64,000 bases of DNA from Chitinophaga sp. sic0106 (GCF_019219075.1 NZ_JAHUWJ010000006.1:310001-374000); one strand, 5' to 3'; counted from the stretch's first letter, positions 27,234-37,428 are shown. Made by a program: numbers and translations. Notes: generated by a model not told the origin, from the letters alone.

Positions 27234-29849
27234 ATGCAGATGAAATTATTTATCCTCTCAATTGCCGTTTCCTGCTGTAGCCTGGCCCACACCGCCTGCG
27301 CACAGTCCACCTGGAAAGCCGCCGCCATCCCCATTACCACCCGATGGACGGCCGCCGTATCCCCGGAAAATGCATTGCCGGAATATCCCAGGCCACAAAT
27401 GGTGCGCAGCAACTGGCAAAATCTCAATGGCCTCTGGGATTATACCATCACCGCAAAAGATGCGGCAGCACCCACCGCCTACAAAGGGAAAATATTAGTG
27501 CCCTACCCACTGGAATCAGCCCTCTCCGGCGTGAAGAAATCACTCACACCTGAGCAAAAACTATGGTATAGCCGCACTATTAAAAAACCTGCATCAGAAA
27601 CAGCCTCCCGATACCTCCTTCATTTCGGAGCAGTCGACTGGCAGGCAACCGTATATCTCAACGGCAAAAAAATAGGCAGCCACGAAGGCGGCTACCAGGC
27701 CTTTACGATCGATATCACCAGCCAGTTTAAACCTGGTGATAATAAACTGGTGGTGGCGGTTTGGGACCCCTCCGATCAGGGCAACAACCCACGGGGTAAA
27801 CAAGTGTTGCAGCCCCGCGGAATCATGTACACCTCCAGCAGCGGTATCTGGCAAACAGTATGGCTCGAAGCAGTGCCGGAGAAATATATTGATGACCTGA
27901 AAATAACACCGGCACAAAATAGTGTAACCGTTACCGTTAGTGCCAGTCAAAATGAACAATTAACCACAGAATTAGCCGCCCTCGATAATGGCACTCCCGT
28001 TGCCACCGCAAAAGGTAATGCCGGAGAGCCCCTGCAACTCCAGATACCCAATGCACATCTGTGGAGTCCCGACGACCCCTTTCTGTACGATCTCTCCATC
28101 AGACTCTATCAGAACGGGCAACTGCTCGATTCCGTGACCTCCTACACCGGCATCCGTACCATCTCCATACAAAAAGATGAAAAAGGACAGGAACGTATTT
28201 TCCTGAACGGAAAATATACCTATAACCTGGGCGTCCTGGATCAGGGCTTCTGGCCTGACGGACTACATACAGCACCCACCGATGAAGCCCTGCGCTTCGA
28301 TATCCTCGCCATCAAATCCATGGGATTCAACACCATCCGTAAACATATAAAAATTGAACCCGCCCGCTGGTACTACCACTGCGATAAACTCGGTATGCTC
28401 GTGTGGCAGGATATGGTGACCTGTGCAAATGAATCGCCCGCAGCGCGACTCATCTTCGAAAAAGAAAACAAGGAAAACCTGGCGTTGCTGCATAACCATC
28501 CAAGCATCGTTTGCTGGGTGCTGTTTAATGAAGGCTGGGGGAAATTTGATCAGCAGCGACTCACAGAATGGATGAAAACTACCGACCCTGGCCGCATTAT
28601 CAACGGCCACTCCGGCGAAAACTACGACCGGCGCCCGATAGCCAATCCGGGAGAACGCTGGAAATCGAGCGACCTCACCGATATCCACGACTATCCCGGA
28701 CCAGGCATCGCACCAGCCATGGCCGGAAAAGCCCGCGTGCTGGGCGAATGGGGCGGAGTACAGGTGCGGGTGCTCAACCACCAGTGGAACGGATCGGAAG
28801 GCTGGGGATATGTGTCCGTACCACCGGCGCAATTCACCGACAAATATGAATACATGATGAAGCACCTGAAAATTTATGAGGAAGAAGGCCTCAGTGGCTC
28901 GATTTACACCGAACCTTTTGATGTGGAAATTGAAGAAAACGGCCTCATGACCTACGACAGAGAAATCATTAAAATCCCCCTGGAAAAAATCCGTGCAATA
29001 CATAGCCGGATAATTCCTGCTACCTCCGCACCGGCAGCTGATTTCAAGATCAAAGATATGGATACCACCAACCCGGATAACCGCTATGCCGGCCTGTTGG
29101 AAAACTATCGCAAAGGGAAAAAAGATTCGCTGTTCCTGAAAGATCTGGCGCTGATGGCGGTGCGACTCAACGACCTCCCCAATGCGCAACTCATCGCCTC
29201 GGACTACTATAAATATATGAAACCGCCATTCACCAGGTCAGAGTGGATTTTCATTTTTAACATGACCAGTAGCGTGAAGGATAAAGGTTTTGAGTTTATC
29301 CGCCAATACAAGGATGCCGCCAATAAAAACATGGGCGCACGCCAGGCAGATCAGAAACTGATGACCATTATTTACAATGATGAAATCAATCCGGAAATCA
29401 GCAGCACCAAAATACCTGACTGGAACAATATGTTTACCCGTACCAAGCAGTACGGGGCCGCAGGGGAGGAGATTTATATGCGGGCGAAAACACTGTACCA
29501 TTTCAATAACAAGGAGTGGGATCAGTTTGCGCCCTGCGTATCGCAATACATCAGTAAATATGCCGCTTCCTTATCGCCCGAAGAGCTGAACAGGTACGCG
29601 ATCACGGTGTTTTACCGGTATTCGGATACCAGCTTGCTCATGACGGCTTCTGGCTGGTCGCAGCTGTCTTTGAAACAAGGGGAGCGCTCTTCTTTGTTAT
29701 TCACCCGCGCTAATCTCCTCTATAAAGCCGGCAGAAAACAGGAAGCAATTACAATACAGGAACGGGCGCTCACCATGGCGCCCGAAGCGGATCGGAAAAA
29801 TTATGAAACAGTATTGGCAAAAATGAAACGTAATGAGGCTACCTGGTAA
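27234..29849 (+). CDS. Glycoside hydrolase family 2 enzyme with C-terminal helical extension
   Basis: 871 residues with signal peptide (ends ACAQ). Order: sugar-binding jelly-roll (~55-215), immunoglobulin-like domain (~220-320), TIM barrel with acid/base E433 in LFNEGW and nucleophile E505 in VLGEWGG, to ~600. The family includes beta-galactosidases, beta-glucuronidases and beta-mannosidases, and the substrate is not decidable here. Residues ~610-871 are an extra helical, TPR-like part that ordinary GH2 enzymes lack. It is likely periplasmic. An alternative start is two codons further on (27240). Plus frames at 27262 and 27344 and the minus frame at 28263 are shadows. Confidence 0.93.
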   Translation: MQMKLFILSIAVSCCSLAHTACAQSTWKAAAIPITTRWTAAVSPENALPEYPRPQMVRSNWQNLNGLWDYTITAKDAAAPTAYKGKILVPYPLESALSGVKKSLTPEQKLWYSRTIKKPASETASRYLLHFGAVDWQATVYLNGKKIGSHEGGYQAFTIDITSQFKPGDNKLVVAVWDPSDQGNNPRGKQVLQPRGIMYTSSSGIWQTVWLEAVPEKYIDDLKITPAQNSVTVTVSASQNEQLTTELAALDNGTPVATAKGNAGEPLQLQIPNAHLWSPDDPFLYDLSIRLYQNGQLLDSVTSYTGIRTISIQKDEKGQERIFLNGKYTYNLGVLDQGFWPDGLHTAPTDEALRFDILAIKSMGFNTIRKHIKIEPARWYYHCDKLGMLVWQDMVTCANESPAARLIFEKENKENLALLHNHPSIVCWVLFNEGWGKFDQQRLTEWMKTTDPGRIINGHSGENYDRRPIANPGERWKSSDLTDIHDYPGPGIAPAMAGKARVLGEWGGVQVRVLNHQWNGSEGWGYVSVPPAQFTDKYEYMMKHLKIYEEEGLSGSIYTEPFDVEIEENGLMTYDREIIKIPLEKIRAIHSRIIPATSAPAADFKIKDMDTTNPDNRYAGLLENYRKGKKDSLFLKDLALMAVRLNDLPNAQLIASDYYKYMKPPFTRSEWIFIFNMTSSVKDKGFEFIRQYKDAANKNMGARQADQKLMTIIYNDEINPEISSTKIPDWNNMFTRTKQYGAAGEEIYMRAKTLYHFNNKEWDQFAPCVSQYISKYAASLSPEELNRYAITVFYRYSDTSLLMTASGWSQLSLKQGERSSLLFTRANLLYKAGRKQEAITIQERALTMAPEADRKNYETVLAKMKRNEATW

Positions 29850-29893
29850 TTTTTTTTCGGGAGATGTAAATCGTGTGTCGTATCATTCACACG

Positions 29894-30676
29894 TTAAAAC
29901 TGAAGGTTGATCCCGGAAAACAGTTGAATAGCAGATTGTCCGGTACCGTAATGCGCTACGGTAAACTGAGGTTCGAGGAACAGGTTAAACACCGTTTTGC
30001 CTGCTTTCACCACCTGTCCCACACCTACACCTAAAGGAATATTATAAGCATCTGTTTCCAGGTTAAAGTTCCATAATGCGGTAGAACGCAGGTAGGTACC
30101 TTTGCCCAATTGCAGCATCACAAAGGGCTGCATCTGTAAGCTGGATACATTGGAGCGGTCTTCCTGGCCAGCAATGGAAGCCTGGTAAGTAATGAGCGAC
30201 CCTAACTGCAACACTGGCGATGCAGTACTAAAAATAATGAGCGCACCTCCCAATTGCCATTTCCCTGTACCTGTATAATAATTATTTGCCGTAGGAATGC
30301 TTACCTGCGGACCCGCACCAATCAACAGTTTGGAGGTGGGCTTGGAAAAAGTATAGGTTGCAAAAAAGTTGAGGTCACCCAGGCCCGATGCGTACTTTAC
30401 GCCGGATGCATCTGTGCCGGTGGGCACTGTATTAACAGGCATAGTAAAGCGTGTAAGGATTTTACCATTAGCAAGGGGTACAGCAAAACGGACGAGGAAA
30501 GTATTGGCCTTCAGGTCAGCGTTTTCATAAATATTAGGTACATAATAATTCTGGAAGTTCAGCGCTTTGGCATTAGCCAGCGGGTTATTGGCCTTTTGCA
30601 TTTCTTCTTCGCTGAGCTGCTGGGCAGCCACGTGGGTGGAAACTCCTGTGAGTAACAGGAATAGCAATTTCTTCAT
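29894..30676 (-). CDS. Outer-membrane channel-like beta-barrel (phenol-pathway MetA-like)
   Basis: 260 residues with signal peptide (ends VAAQ). Repeated amphipathic strands run to a C-terminal aromatic residue (SGINLQF). The composition and strand pattern resemble the 'MetA pathway of phenol degradation' outer-membrane family, presumed channels for hydrophobic compounds. The name reflects family history, and no phenol pathway is adjacent. It is convergent with the GH2 gene. Confidence 0.75.
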   Translation of the reverse strand: MKKLLFLLLTGVSTHVAAQQLSEEEMQKANNPLANAKALNFQNYYVPNIYENADLKANTFLVRFAVPLANGKILTRFTMPVNTVPTGTDASGVKYASGLGDLNFFATYTFSKPTSKLLIGAGPQVSIPTANNYYTGTGKWQLGGALIIFSTASPVLQLGSLITYQASIAGQEDRSNVSSLQMQPFVMLQLGKGTYLRSTALWNFNLETDAYNIPLGVGVGQVVKAGKTVFNLFLEPQFTVAHYGTGQSAIQLFSGINLQF

Positions 30677-30796
30677 ACAGTAGTTTTTGGTAAATGAACT
30701 GCTATGAAAATTGCTTTTGTTTTGCCAGGGAAAGGATTGTTTCTATTAACAACGATGGGCCATAAAATGTTTTCAGGAGTTTGGGCGGCCCCACCA

Positions 30797-30833
30797 ACGT
30801 TTATCCGGGCGTCTACCGTGCCCGGATAAACGT
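30797..30833. other. Strong intergenic hairpin without T tract
   Basis: A 14-bp stem ACGTTTATCCGGGC/GCCCGGATAAACGT (30797-30810, 30820-30833) lies 9 bp beyond the stop of the gamma-glutamyltransferase gene. There is no T run on the correct side, so it may stabilise the mRNA end rather than terminate by itself. Confidence 0.5.
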
Positions 30834-30841
30834 AAAAAATG

Positions 30842-32770
30842 TTACCAGCCTATACCATAGTCTTCCCCATGGTTGCTGCTACCGCCCCATAAACTATTAT
30901 GGGCACGATCCAGGAATATCGCATTGATAGGGCCGCTGGTGCGGTCGCCATAGCTCAGGTGGTAGCCCATTTGCTGGAGTTGCTGCCTGGTTTTCTCCGG
31001 GGTATTGCTATTGAGTAAAATACTGCCGGGGCGTGGCTGTCTGTCTTTAACAGTGGTGCCACCGAGCGATAACCATAACTGGTTGGTATTGATGTTAGCT
31101 GCTTCTGTCGCTTGCTGCACCGTCATCCCGAACTCTGCTACGTTGAGGAAAAACTGCAGGAGGTTTTGATCCTGGGTATCTCCACCCTGTACGCCGAAGC
31201 AGAGGAATGGCTTACCATCCTTCAACGCCATGCTGGGTGTAAGGGTTACGCGTGGACGTTTGCCGGGTGCAATTACGTTAAATGGACAGATGGCGGAGTC
31301 CAGCACAAAGCTCTGTGCGCGTTGACTCATGCCCACACCAGTTTTGCCGGCAATGCATGCCGGCAGCCAGCCGCCACTTGGCGTGATGCTGACTACCCAC
31401 CCATCTTTATCCGCTGCTTCTACGCTGGTAGTGCCGCGCCAGAGACGGTCCATGTAGGCGCTGTCAGCATCGTTAGCTGCATATAGCTGCTCTGTTGCCT
31501 GCGGCAGCAGAAAAGTAGCATCATGTTTAGGAACGAACCCTCCTGGTTTACGGCCGTTGGTGGTATCCATAAAGGCTGCCCGCTCTTTGAGGAAGTGCAG
31601 GTAGGGATTGGTTTTGCCAATGTAAGGGTAAGGATCGCCGGGGCCTGCCTCCGCATTGTTGCGGGAAGGATTGATCTCTTTTGCCCTTGCTTTTGCATAG
31701 TCCTTGTTCAGCAATCCCGCGATGGCGGGGTTTTTATTGAACGCAGGATCACCGTAATAAAAATCACGGTCTGCAAAAGTCAGGTTCATCGTTTGGTAAA
31801 TAGTATGGATATACGAAGGAGAATTATATCCCATCGCTTTCAGGTCAAAATTCTCCAGGATATTCAGGCTTTGCAGTAGCATAGGGCCCTGCGTCCATTC
31901 TTGGAGCTTATATACTTCGATACCTTTATAATTTACATGCAGCGGCTCTTCTTCCACCGGTTTCCACCGGGCCAGGTCTTCCATGGTGATGAGGCCGCCC
32001 TGTTCCTGGCAGCCGCGCACAAATTCTTTGGCAATGTCGCCTTTGTAAAAGCGGTCATATGCAGCCATGATGGCTTCTTTGCGACTCTTCTTCTTAGCGA
32101 GTGCTTCCTGCTCTGCGGCTATCAGTTTCTGAAGGGTGGCGAGCAGGTCCTTCTGCACAAATATTTCGCCTGCCTCCGGTGCTTCGCGGGTAGCGCCAGG
32201 GTGGGTGAGGAATACCGCTTTGCTGTAAGGCCACTGGTTGATGTATTTTTTACCGCGCTCCATCTGGTTGGCGGTTTGTGCGTCAATGGGATAGCCGGCG
32301 GCCATATCCATGGCGGGCGCCAGCACTTGTTTGAGGCTCATGGTGCCGTAGTTGGCCAGCATATAGCATAATCCACCTACGGTGCCTGGAGTAACCGCTG
32401 CCAGCGGTCCGTATTCCGGCGGAAAATCATAGCCTTTGCCTTTGTAAAATTCAGGTGTTGCACCGGTAGGCGCCACGCCCAACGCGTTGATGGCTATTAC
32501 TTTTCCGGTTTTCGGGTTATAGATGAGGGCCTGCGTTTCTCCTCCCCAGCTCAATACATCCCACATGGTGCAGGTGGCGGCCAGCATAGCGCAGGCAGCA
32601 TCCACGGCATTCCCGTTTTGTTGAAAGATCATAGCGCCGGCAGTAGCCGCCAGCGGTTTGCCGGTTACAGCCATCCAGTTCTTACCATGCAACGGAGGCT
32701 TCTGTGTTTGCTGTGCACTTGCACCAGCGGCAATACCCAACGAAAGGGCGATCGTAATTATCCGCTTCAT
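30842..32770 (-). CDS. ggt: Gamma-glutamyltransferase
   Basis: 642 residues with signal peptide (ends GASAQ). The family pattern is complete. The large-subunit part carries the N-terminal glutamate-binding region (FQQNGNAVDAACAM). Autoprocessing and catalysis depend on the Thr at the start of the small subunit, here T447 in RGTTSVEAAD, followed by the GG motif (PSGGW). It cleaves gamma-glutamyl bonds of glutathione and related peptides in the periplasm. It stands alone on its strand; the small lipoprotein gene upstream is 197 bp away. Confidence 0.95.
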   Translation of the reverse strand: MKRIITIALSLGIAAGASAQQTQKPPLHGKNWMAVTGKPLAATAGAMIFQQNGNAVDAACAMLAATCTMWDVLSWGGETQALIYNPKTGKVIAINALGVAPTGATPEFYKGKGYDFPPEYGPLAAVTPGTVGGLCYMLANYGTMSLKQVLAPAMDMAAGYPIDAQTANQMERGKKYINQWPYSKAVFLTHPGATREAPEAGEIFVQKDLLATLQKLIAAEQEALAKKKSRKEAIMAAYDRFYKGDIAKEFVRGCQEQGGLITMEDLARWKPVEEEPLHVNYKGIEVYKLQEWTQGPMLLQSLNILENFDLKAMGYNSPSYIHTIYQTMNLTFADRDFYYGDPAFNKNPAIAGLLNKDYAKARAKEINPSRNNAEAGPGDPYPYIGKTNPYLHFLKERAAFMDTTNGRKPGGFVPKHDATFLLPQATEQLYAANDADSAYMDRLWRGTTSVEAADKDGWVVSITPSGGWLPACIAGKTGVGMSQRAQSFVLDSAICPFNVIAPGKRPRVTLTPSMALKDGKPFLCFGVQGGDTQDQNLLQFFLNVAEFGMTVQQATEAANINTNQLWLSLGGTTVKDRQPRPGSILLNSNTPEKTRQQLQQMGYHLSYGDRTSGPINAIFLDRAHNSLWGGSSNHGEDYGIGW

Positions 32771-32967
32771 AAAAGTTTAGAAATTGTCACCGATCAAGGT
32801 AAGAAAAAATCGGTTAATAAGATAGCAATGTGAGGAGCGGTTGCTACAGATGGGGTAATAATTGGTTCAGCAGTAGGAATATACCCTGGGGCTGTGCAAA
32901 AAGTCATGGAGAATCGATGAAACGACTACCCATACTTTCTGCATAGCCCCGGGAAGATAATATGCTA

Positions 32968-33210
32968 TTATCGGTTGTTCTTAGACGAATCACCAGCGCC
33001 AGTGCCATAGCGTGCGCTATCCTCGCCCGGATTAGGTGCGCCCGGAGGCAGCTGCGCTGCCGGCGCAGTATCAGGTGTAAGGCCTGCACCCTCTATGGAG
33101 GTGGCGGTAGTGTCATTCGTTTCCTGGTCGCCGGTACGGTTGTTATTACCACAGGCGGTAAAGCCCAGCGCTGCCACAGCAGCCAACAATAAAATCTTGG
33201 GAACGCTCAT
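32968..33210 (-). CDS. Small lipoprotein, function unknown
   Basis: I choose the ATG at 33210 (MSVPKILLLAAVAALG), which gives an 80-residue protein with lipobox FTAC and mature start CGNNN. The longer frame from 33261 lacks a sensible signal. The mature part is hydrophilic, rich in Asn, Thr, Pro, Gly and Asp, probably disordered, and contains no motif. Small lipoproteins of this type are common in Chitinophagaceae and unassigned. Confidence 0.75.
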   Translation of the reverse strand: MSVPKILLLAAVAALGFTACGNNNRTGDQETNDTTATSIEGAGLTPDTAPAAQLPPGAPNPGEDSARYGTGAGDSSKNNR

Positions 33211-33431
33211 GTCTGGATATTTTAAACGGTTAAAATTTCCAGGAAATACTGAAAAATACATGCCGGTTTATTCGCTGGAATGTAAGCGGATTCTGCATTT
33301 GGCGATTCCCATGCTCATAAAGGCAACATTGCAGCCTTCCGTGTTGTTATTAATAGCAATCCACCTGGCCTATTCAAATTCAGCAATTCATCATTCAGCA
33401 TTCACTTTATTCCACACGCTAAATCAAGGAT

Positions 33432-35678
33432 ATGAATAAGCTATTATGCTTAATTGCTGTTTTCGTTTTCATTGCTCCGTTTGTAGTCAGAGCCCAGGAC
33501 TTTGGCTGGCCGCGACAAGTATCAAAAAATGGTGCCACGCTCGTGTATTACCAGCCGCAGATTGATTCCTGGGATGATTACCGCACCCTCAAGGGGCGTA
33601 TGGCGTTCTCACTCACGCCCTCTACCGGCAGGCAACAGGTAGGTATCGCCACTTTTACCGCCGGTACGCAGGTAAACAACGATACCCGCACCGCTTACTT
33701 CAATGCACTTAACCTGACGGATATACGATTTCCATCGCTGGATGAAAAGGAGGTGCCCGCCATGACCACCCTGTTTAAGGAGCTGATGCCCACCAATCCC
33801 CAGCCTATAGCGGTAGACCGGCTGCTGGCCGACCTTAACGGGAAAAAAAATGATGTAAAGGGAGCCGCAGTAAAAAATGATCCGCCGCAAATATTCTACA
33901 GCACCCGACCCGCCATTCTGCTGTTAATGCAGGGCGAACCGGTGCTGAGCCCGATTGCAAAAACAGATTTGCAGTTCGTCGTGAATACGAATTGGGACCT
34001 GTTCTATGAGAAATCGAAAAAAGAATACTACCTCATGGCAGATAAAGGCTGGTATCTCTCTAAAGATGTAAAAGGGCCTTACACCCTTACCCGCACACTG
34101 CCGAAAGATATGAGCAAGCTGCCTGCCGGCGAAAACTTTGATGAAGTAAAGAAGATGGTGCCGCCGCCTGCCACCACGCAACCGGAACAAGTTTTTTTTA
34201 GTGACGGCCCTGCGGAAATGATTTTGTTTAACGGCACCCCGGTATATACCCGCATTCCCGGTACGGAACTGCTGTATGGCGCCAATACGGACAATGACTT
34301 TTTTGTAGATAACAGTACGAAGCAATACTATGTCCTCCTGTCAGGCCGCTGGTTCAGTGCGTCAAATACTTCCGGACCGTGGACGTATGCAGGCGACAAG
34401 CTCCCGGCAGATTTTAAGAAAATTCCCTCCAATAGTCCTAAGTCCCGCGTGCTGGCTTCCGTGCCAGGCACCACCGAAGCTTCCGACGCCGTAATGCTTG
34501 CGCAGATACCCACCACTGTTAGTGTCAACAAACAGGAAGCAGCTGCTAAAGTAAGTGTACACTACGATGGCGACCCGCAGTTTAAACCTATCGAAACTAC
34601 CAAGCTGGAATACGCGGTGAATACACAGGATAAGGTGATTAAAGACGGCGACCTGTATTATCTCTGCTTCCAGGGTATCTGGTTTATGTCCACCAGGCCT
34701 ACCGGCCCCTGGGAAACCGCCAATGCGGTGCCGCAGGAAATTTACAATATCCCTCCGAGTTCCCCTGTTTATAATGTTACTTATGTAACCCAGGTGGAAA
34801 CCTCTTCCACCACCGTAGAAAGCAGTTATACCGCGGGCTACTTCGGCATGTTCATCCTCGGAGCAGCCGTAGGCGCTACCATTGCATATGGCACCGGCTG
34901 GTGGTACCCGCCTTATTTTTACTGGGGTGCGGGCATGATGTATCCCTGGTATCACCCATGGCCTATGACCTATGGTGGCGGCGCAATATACAACCCATGG
35001 ACCGGTGGTTTCGCAGTAGGGCGTAGTGTATACGGTCCTTATGCAGCCGCAGGCTCCGCAGCCTGGTATAATCCTGCTACCGGCAGATACGGCCGCGCTG
35101 CCAGCGTACAAGGCTGGTATGGCGGGCGTACAGTGGCACACAGCTACAACCCCTGGACAGGTGCTTACGGCGCCACTGCCCAGGGCCACAATGCCTACAG
35201 CCAATGGGGAACCTCTGTGGCAGCTAAAAACGGGCATGCTATCCAAACCGGACATGTAACCACTGCTAATGGAACTGTTGCCGGATACCGTACCCGTGGC
35301 GGGCAGAGTGGCACTGTGGTGCGTGGCGATAATGGCACCGTTGTCCGCAATCATAACGGTAACGTATATGCAGGGCATGATGGTAATGTGTACCGGAAAA
35401 ATTCAAATGGCAACTGGTCGCAGTTCAGCAATGGCTCCTGGCAAAATGTAAATACTCCGCACGATAAAAACTTAAGCGGTGCTACCCGTAATAATAACAT
35501 TTCAGGGGCTACCCATAACCTATCCGGTGAAACGCTTCATGGCCTGGATCAGTCGCACTTTAACCGCCAGCGGGGAAATATGCAAACGCAGCGCTTTCAG
35601 AACTGGCAGCGGAGTGGAGGTGGGTTTAATCGCGGTGGTGGCGGATTTCAGCGGGGAGGTGGCAGGTTTAGAAGATAG
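33432..35678 (+). CDS. Exported repeat protein with W/Y/G-rich region and RG-rich tail
   Basis: 748 residues with signal peptide (ends VRAQ). Residues ~150-470 contain three diverged copies of an ~85-100 residue module with pattern 'L-x-Y/F-V/A-x-N-T ... YY ... G-x-W/Y-F/L-x-S ... GP-W/Y-T ... LP ... IP'. A hydrophobic Gly/Ala stretch follows (GMFILGAAVGATIAYG). Next comes a long region rich in Trp, Tyr, Gly and Pro (~490-600), then Asn/Gly repeats (NHNGNVYAGHDGNVY), and a C-terminal RGGG tail. I do not know a function. A surface or envelope role is likely from the signal peptide and composition. The 34362-35378 minus frame is a shadow. Confidence 0.82.
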   Translation: MNKLLCLIAVFVFIAPFVVRAQDFGWPRQVSKNGATLVYYQPQIDSWDDYRTLKGRMAFSLTPSTGRQQVGIATFTAGTQVNNDTRTAYFNALNLTDIRFPSLDEKEVPAMTTLFKELMPTNPQPIAVDRLLADLNGKKNDVKGAAVKNDPPQIFYSTRPAILLLMQGEPVLSPIAKTDLQFVVNTNWDLFYEKSKKEYYLMADKGWYLSKDVKGPYTLTRTLPKDMSKLPAGENFDEVKKMVPPPATTQPEQVFFSDGPAEMILFNGTPVYTRIPGTELLYGANTDNDFFVDNSTKQYYVLLSGRWFSASNTSGPWTYAGDKLPADFKKIPSNSPKSRVLASVPGTTEASDAVMLAQIPTTVSVNKQEAAAKVSVHYDGDPQFKPIETTKLEYAVNTQDKVIKDGDLYYLCFQGIWFMSTRPTGPWETANAVPQEIYNIPPSSPVYNVTYVTQVETSSTTVESSYTAGYFGMFILGAAVGATIAYGTGWWYPPYFYWGAGMMYPWYHPWPMTYGGGAIYNPWTGGFAVGRSVYGPYAAAGSAAWYNPATGRYGRAASVQGWYGGRTVAHSYNPWTGAYGATAQGHNAYSQWGTSVAAKNGHAIQTGHVTTANGTVAGYRTRGGQSGTVVRGDNGTVVRNHNGNVYAGHDGNVYRKNSNGNWSQFSNGSWQNVNTPHDKNLSGATRNNNISGATHNLSGETLHGLDQSHFNRQRGNMQTQRFQNWQRSGGGFNRGGGGFQRGGGRFRR

Positions 35679-35708
35679 GTTTTTGCTTGCAACGAGGGAA
35701 GCGTCATA

Positions 35709-35747
35709 CGTTAAAAGGTCAGGACCAGCGGTCCTGACCTTTTAACG
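35709..35747. terminator. Perfect 18-bp hairpin, bidirectional terminator
   Basis: The stem CGTTAAAAGGTCAGGACC (35709-35726) pairs exactly with 35730-35747 around the loop AGC. Each strand ends in a short T-containing tract (CCTTTTAACG). It lies between the repeat protein gene and the convergent sulfatase gene. Confidence 0.7.
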
Positions 35748-35754
35748 TTAATGC

Positions 35755-35860
35755 GGGTAAATCAAAAGTAATCCGAAGGCGCAGCGTATTGTCCAAAAGG
35801 ACATGCGCTCCATCAGGTACCGGAATTAAATCAGGGTCAAATAACTTTTGATTCACACCC
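35755..35860. repeat. Palindromic element related to the one at 27028-27157
   Basis: AATCAAAAGT (35760-35769) is the reverse complement of 35844-35853, and the outer GGGT/ACCC bases also pair. The arms share ATCAAAAGTAAT with the 20-bp arms at 27028. The interior contains a GTCC-AAAA-GGAC hairpin flanked by GCGCA/TGCGC. The two copies suggest a dispersed repeat family. Confidence 0.45.
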
Positions 35861-35886
35861 TTAACTGATGAAAATTAGGATAAGCA

Positions 35887-37428
35887 TTACCTGCTACCCG
35901 CAGCGGCTTTCACCGCATTCAATTTCTCCTCCATCGCCTTCACTCTGGCCGGATCTTTTTCAGCAAGATTCACTTTTTCAAACACGTCTTTTTTGATATT
36001 GTACAGCTGTGGCGCAGGATCATTACCCAGCTCAATATTTACATCTCTGGCCACTTTAGCGCCTTTAGAAGGCGTAATGTACTTATAATCCCCTTCGATG
36101 ATCGACAGCGGCCCGCCTTGCGTAATCAGGTAAGGACGGTCCTGTTTGGATTTGCCCAGCAGCTGCTGCAACATATCGTAGCTATCCGCAGCATCGCCGG
36201 CAGCAATGGATTGGCCGGTGAGTTTTGCCAGGGATGCATAGAAGTCTACCTGTCCAATCAGGGTATTTGATACGGAAGACTTTGTAATTCCCGCAGGCCA
36301 TTTTACAATTAATGGCACGCGCGCACCTGCCTCAAAGCTGCTGTATTTGCCACCTCTCAGCGGCCCCGCAGGCTTGTGGTTACCCACCAGTTCCTCCGCC
36401 TGATCCAGGTAGCCATCGTTTAATACCGGCCCATTATCACTGCTGAAAATGATCATGGTATTTTTCGTTAAGCCCAGCGAATCCAGGGCATGGGTGATTT
36501 GTCCTACAGTCCAGTCGAGCTGCAGGATGGCATCACCACGGAGGCCCATACCACTCTTACCTCTGAACTGGCTGTTAGGGTAGCGGGGTACGTGTATATC
36601 GCCACTCGCAAAGTAGATGAAGAACGGCGAAGTTTTATTTATTCCTATGAAGTCGATCGCTTTCTGCGTAATAATACCGGCGATGTTTTCATCTTTCCAG
36701 CGGGCGCTGTTACCACCGCTCATCCAGCCAATGCGGCTGATGCTGTCCACGATGGTTTGATTATGCCCCTGGTTCGGATCGGTGTGCATGCGCAGCTTTT
36801 CCGGGTTTTCTTTTCCGGTAGGGTCGGTGCCTACCTTATGTTTATAGCTTACGGTAATTGGGTCGTTCTGATCCAGGTTTACGACGCGGTGATTTTCTAC
36901 AAATACACAGGGTACCCTGTCGAGCGTGGCCGGCATGATGTAGGCATAGTTAAATCCTACTTCGAGCGGGCCTGGCTTCAGGTCTGTGTTCCAGTCGATG
37001 GTGGTTCCCGGTGCACCTATGCCCAGGTGCCATTTGCCTATCACGGCTGTCTGGTAGCCGGCGTCCTGCAGCATGCCAGGCAGTGTTTTATGATCGGTAG
37101 GTATGATCAGCGACGCATCTCCCGGGGCAATGCCGGTGTTTTGCTGCCTCCAGGGGTAGCGACCGGTGAGGATACCGTAACGGGAAGGTGTACACGTAGC
37201 GCTGGTGGCGTAGCCGTTGGTGAAGCGTACGCCCTGTTTGGCGAGCTTGTCGATGTTAGGCGTATGAATTTTTTTCATGCCGTAACAGCTGATGTCGCCG
37301 TATCCGAGGTCATCTGCGTAAATAAAGATGATGTTTGGTTTCTGCTGCGCACTAACGGGAGAGGCAAGGCCTGCCAGGTAACAAAGTCCTGCCGCGAAAG
37401 TAAGATTGCGGATTTTTTTCATGTTCAT
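35887..37428 (-). CDS. Sulfatase (Cys-type, CTPSR), 513 aa
   Basis: Signal peptide to about residue 28 (VSAQQ). The S1 sulfatase signature is clear: metal-binding DD at 39-40, C79 in TCTPSRYGILTGR, which is converted to formylglycine, and GKWHLG downstream. Sulfatases hydrolyse sulphate esters of glycans or aryl compounds, usually in the periplasm. The C-terminal half has FSSDNGPV. It is divergent from the PorP/SprF gene. An upstream maturase is not in the window. Confidence 0.95.
   Translation of the reverse strand: MNMKKIRNLTFAAGLCYLAGLASPVSAQQKPNIIFIYADDLGYGDISCYGMKKIHTPNIDKLAKQGVRFTNGYATSATCTPSRYGILTGRYPWRQQNTGIAPGDASLIIPTDHKTLPGMLQDAGYQTAVIGKWHLGIGAPGTTIDWNTDLKPGPLEVGFNYAYIMPATLDRVPCVFVENHRVVNLDQNDPITVSYKHKVGTDPTGKENPEKLRMHTDPNQGHNQTIVDSISRIGWMSGGNSARWKDENIAGIITQKAIDFIGINKTSPFFIYFASGDIHVPRYPNSQFRGKSGMGLRGDAILQLDWTVGQITHALDSLGLTKNTMIIFSSDNGPVLNDGYLDQAEELVGNHKPAGPLRGGKYSSFEAGARVPLIVKWPAGITKSSVSNTLIGQVDFYASLAKLTGQSIAAGDAADSYDMLQQLLGKSKQDRPYLITQGGPLSIIEGDYKYITPSKGAKVARDVNIELGNDPAPQLYNIKKDVFEKVNLAEKDPARVKAMEEKLNAVKAAAGSR

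Noticed and set aside
34362..35378. 338-residue minus-strand frame
   Set aside because: Antisense of the repeat-protein gene; Gly/Cys/His-rich composition follows the GC-rich repeats of the other strand.
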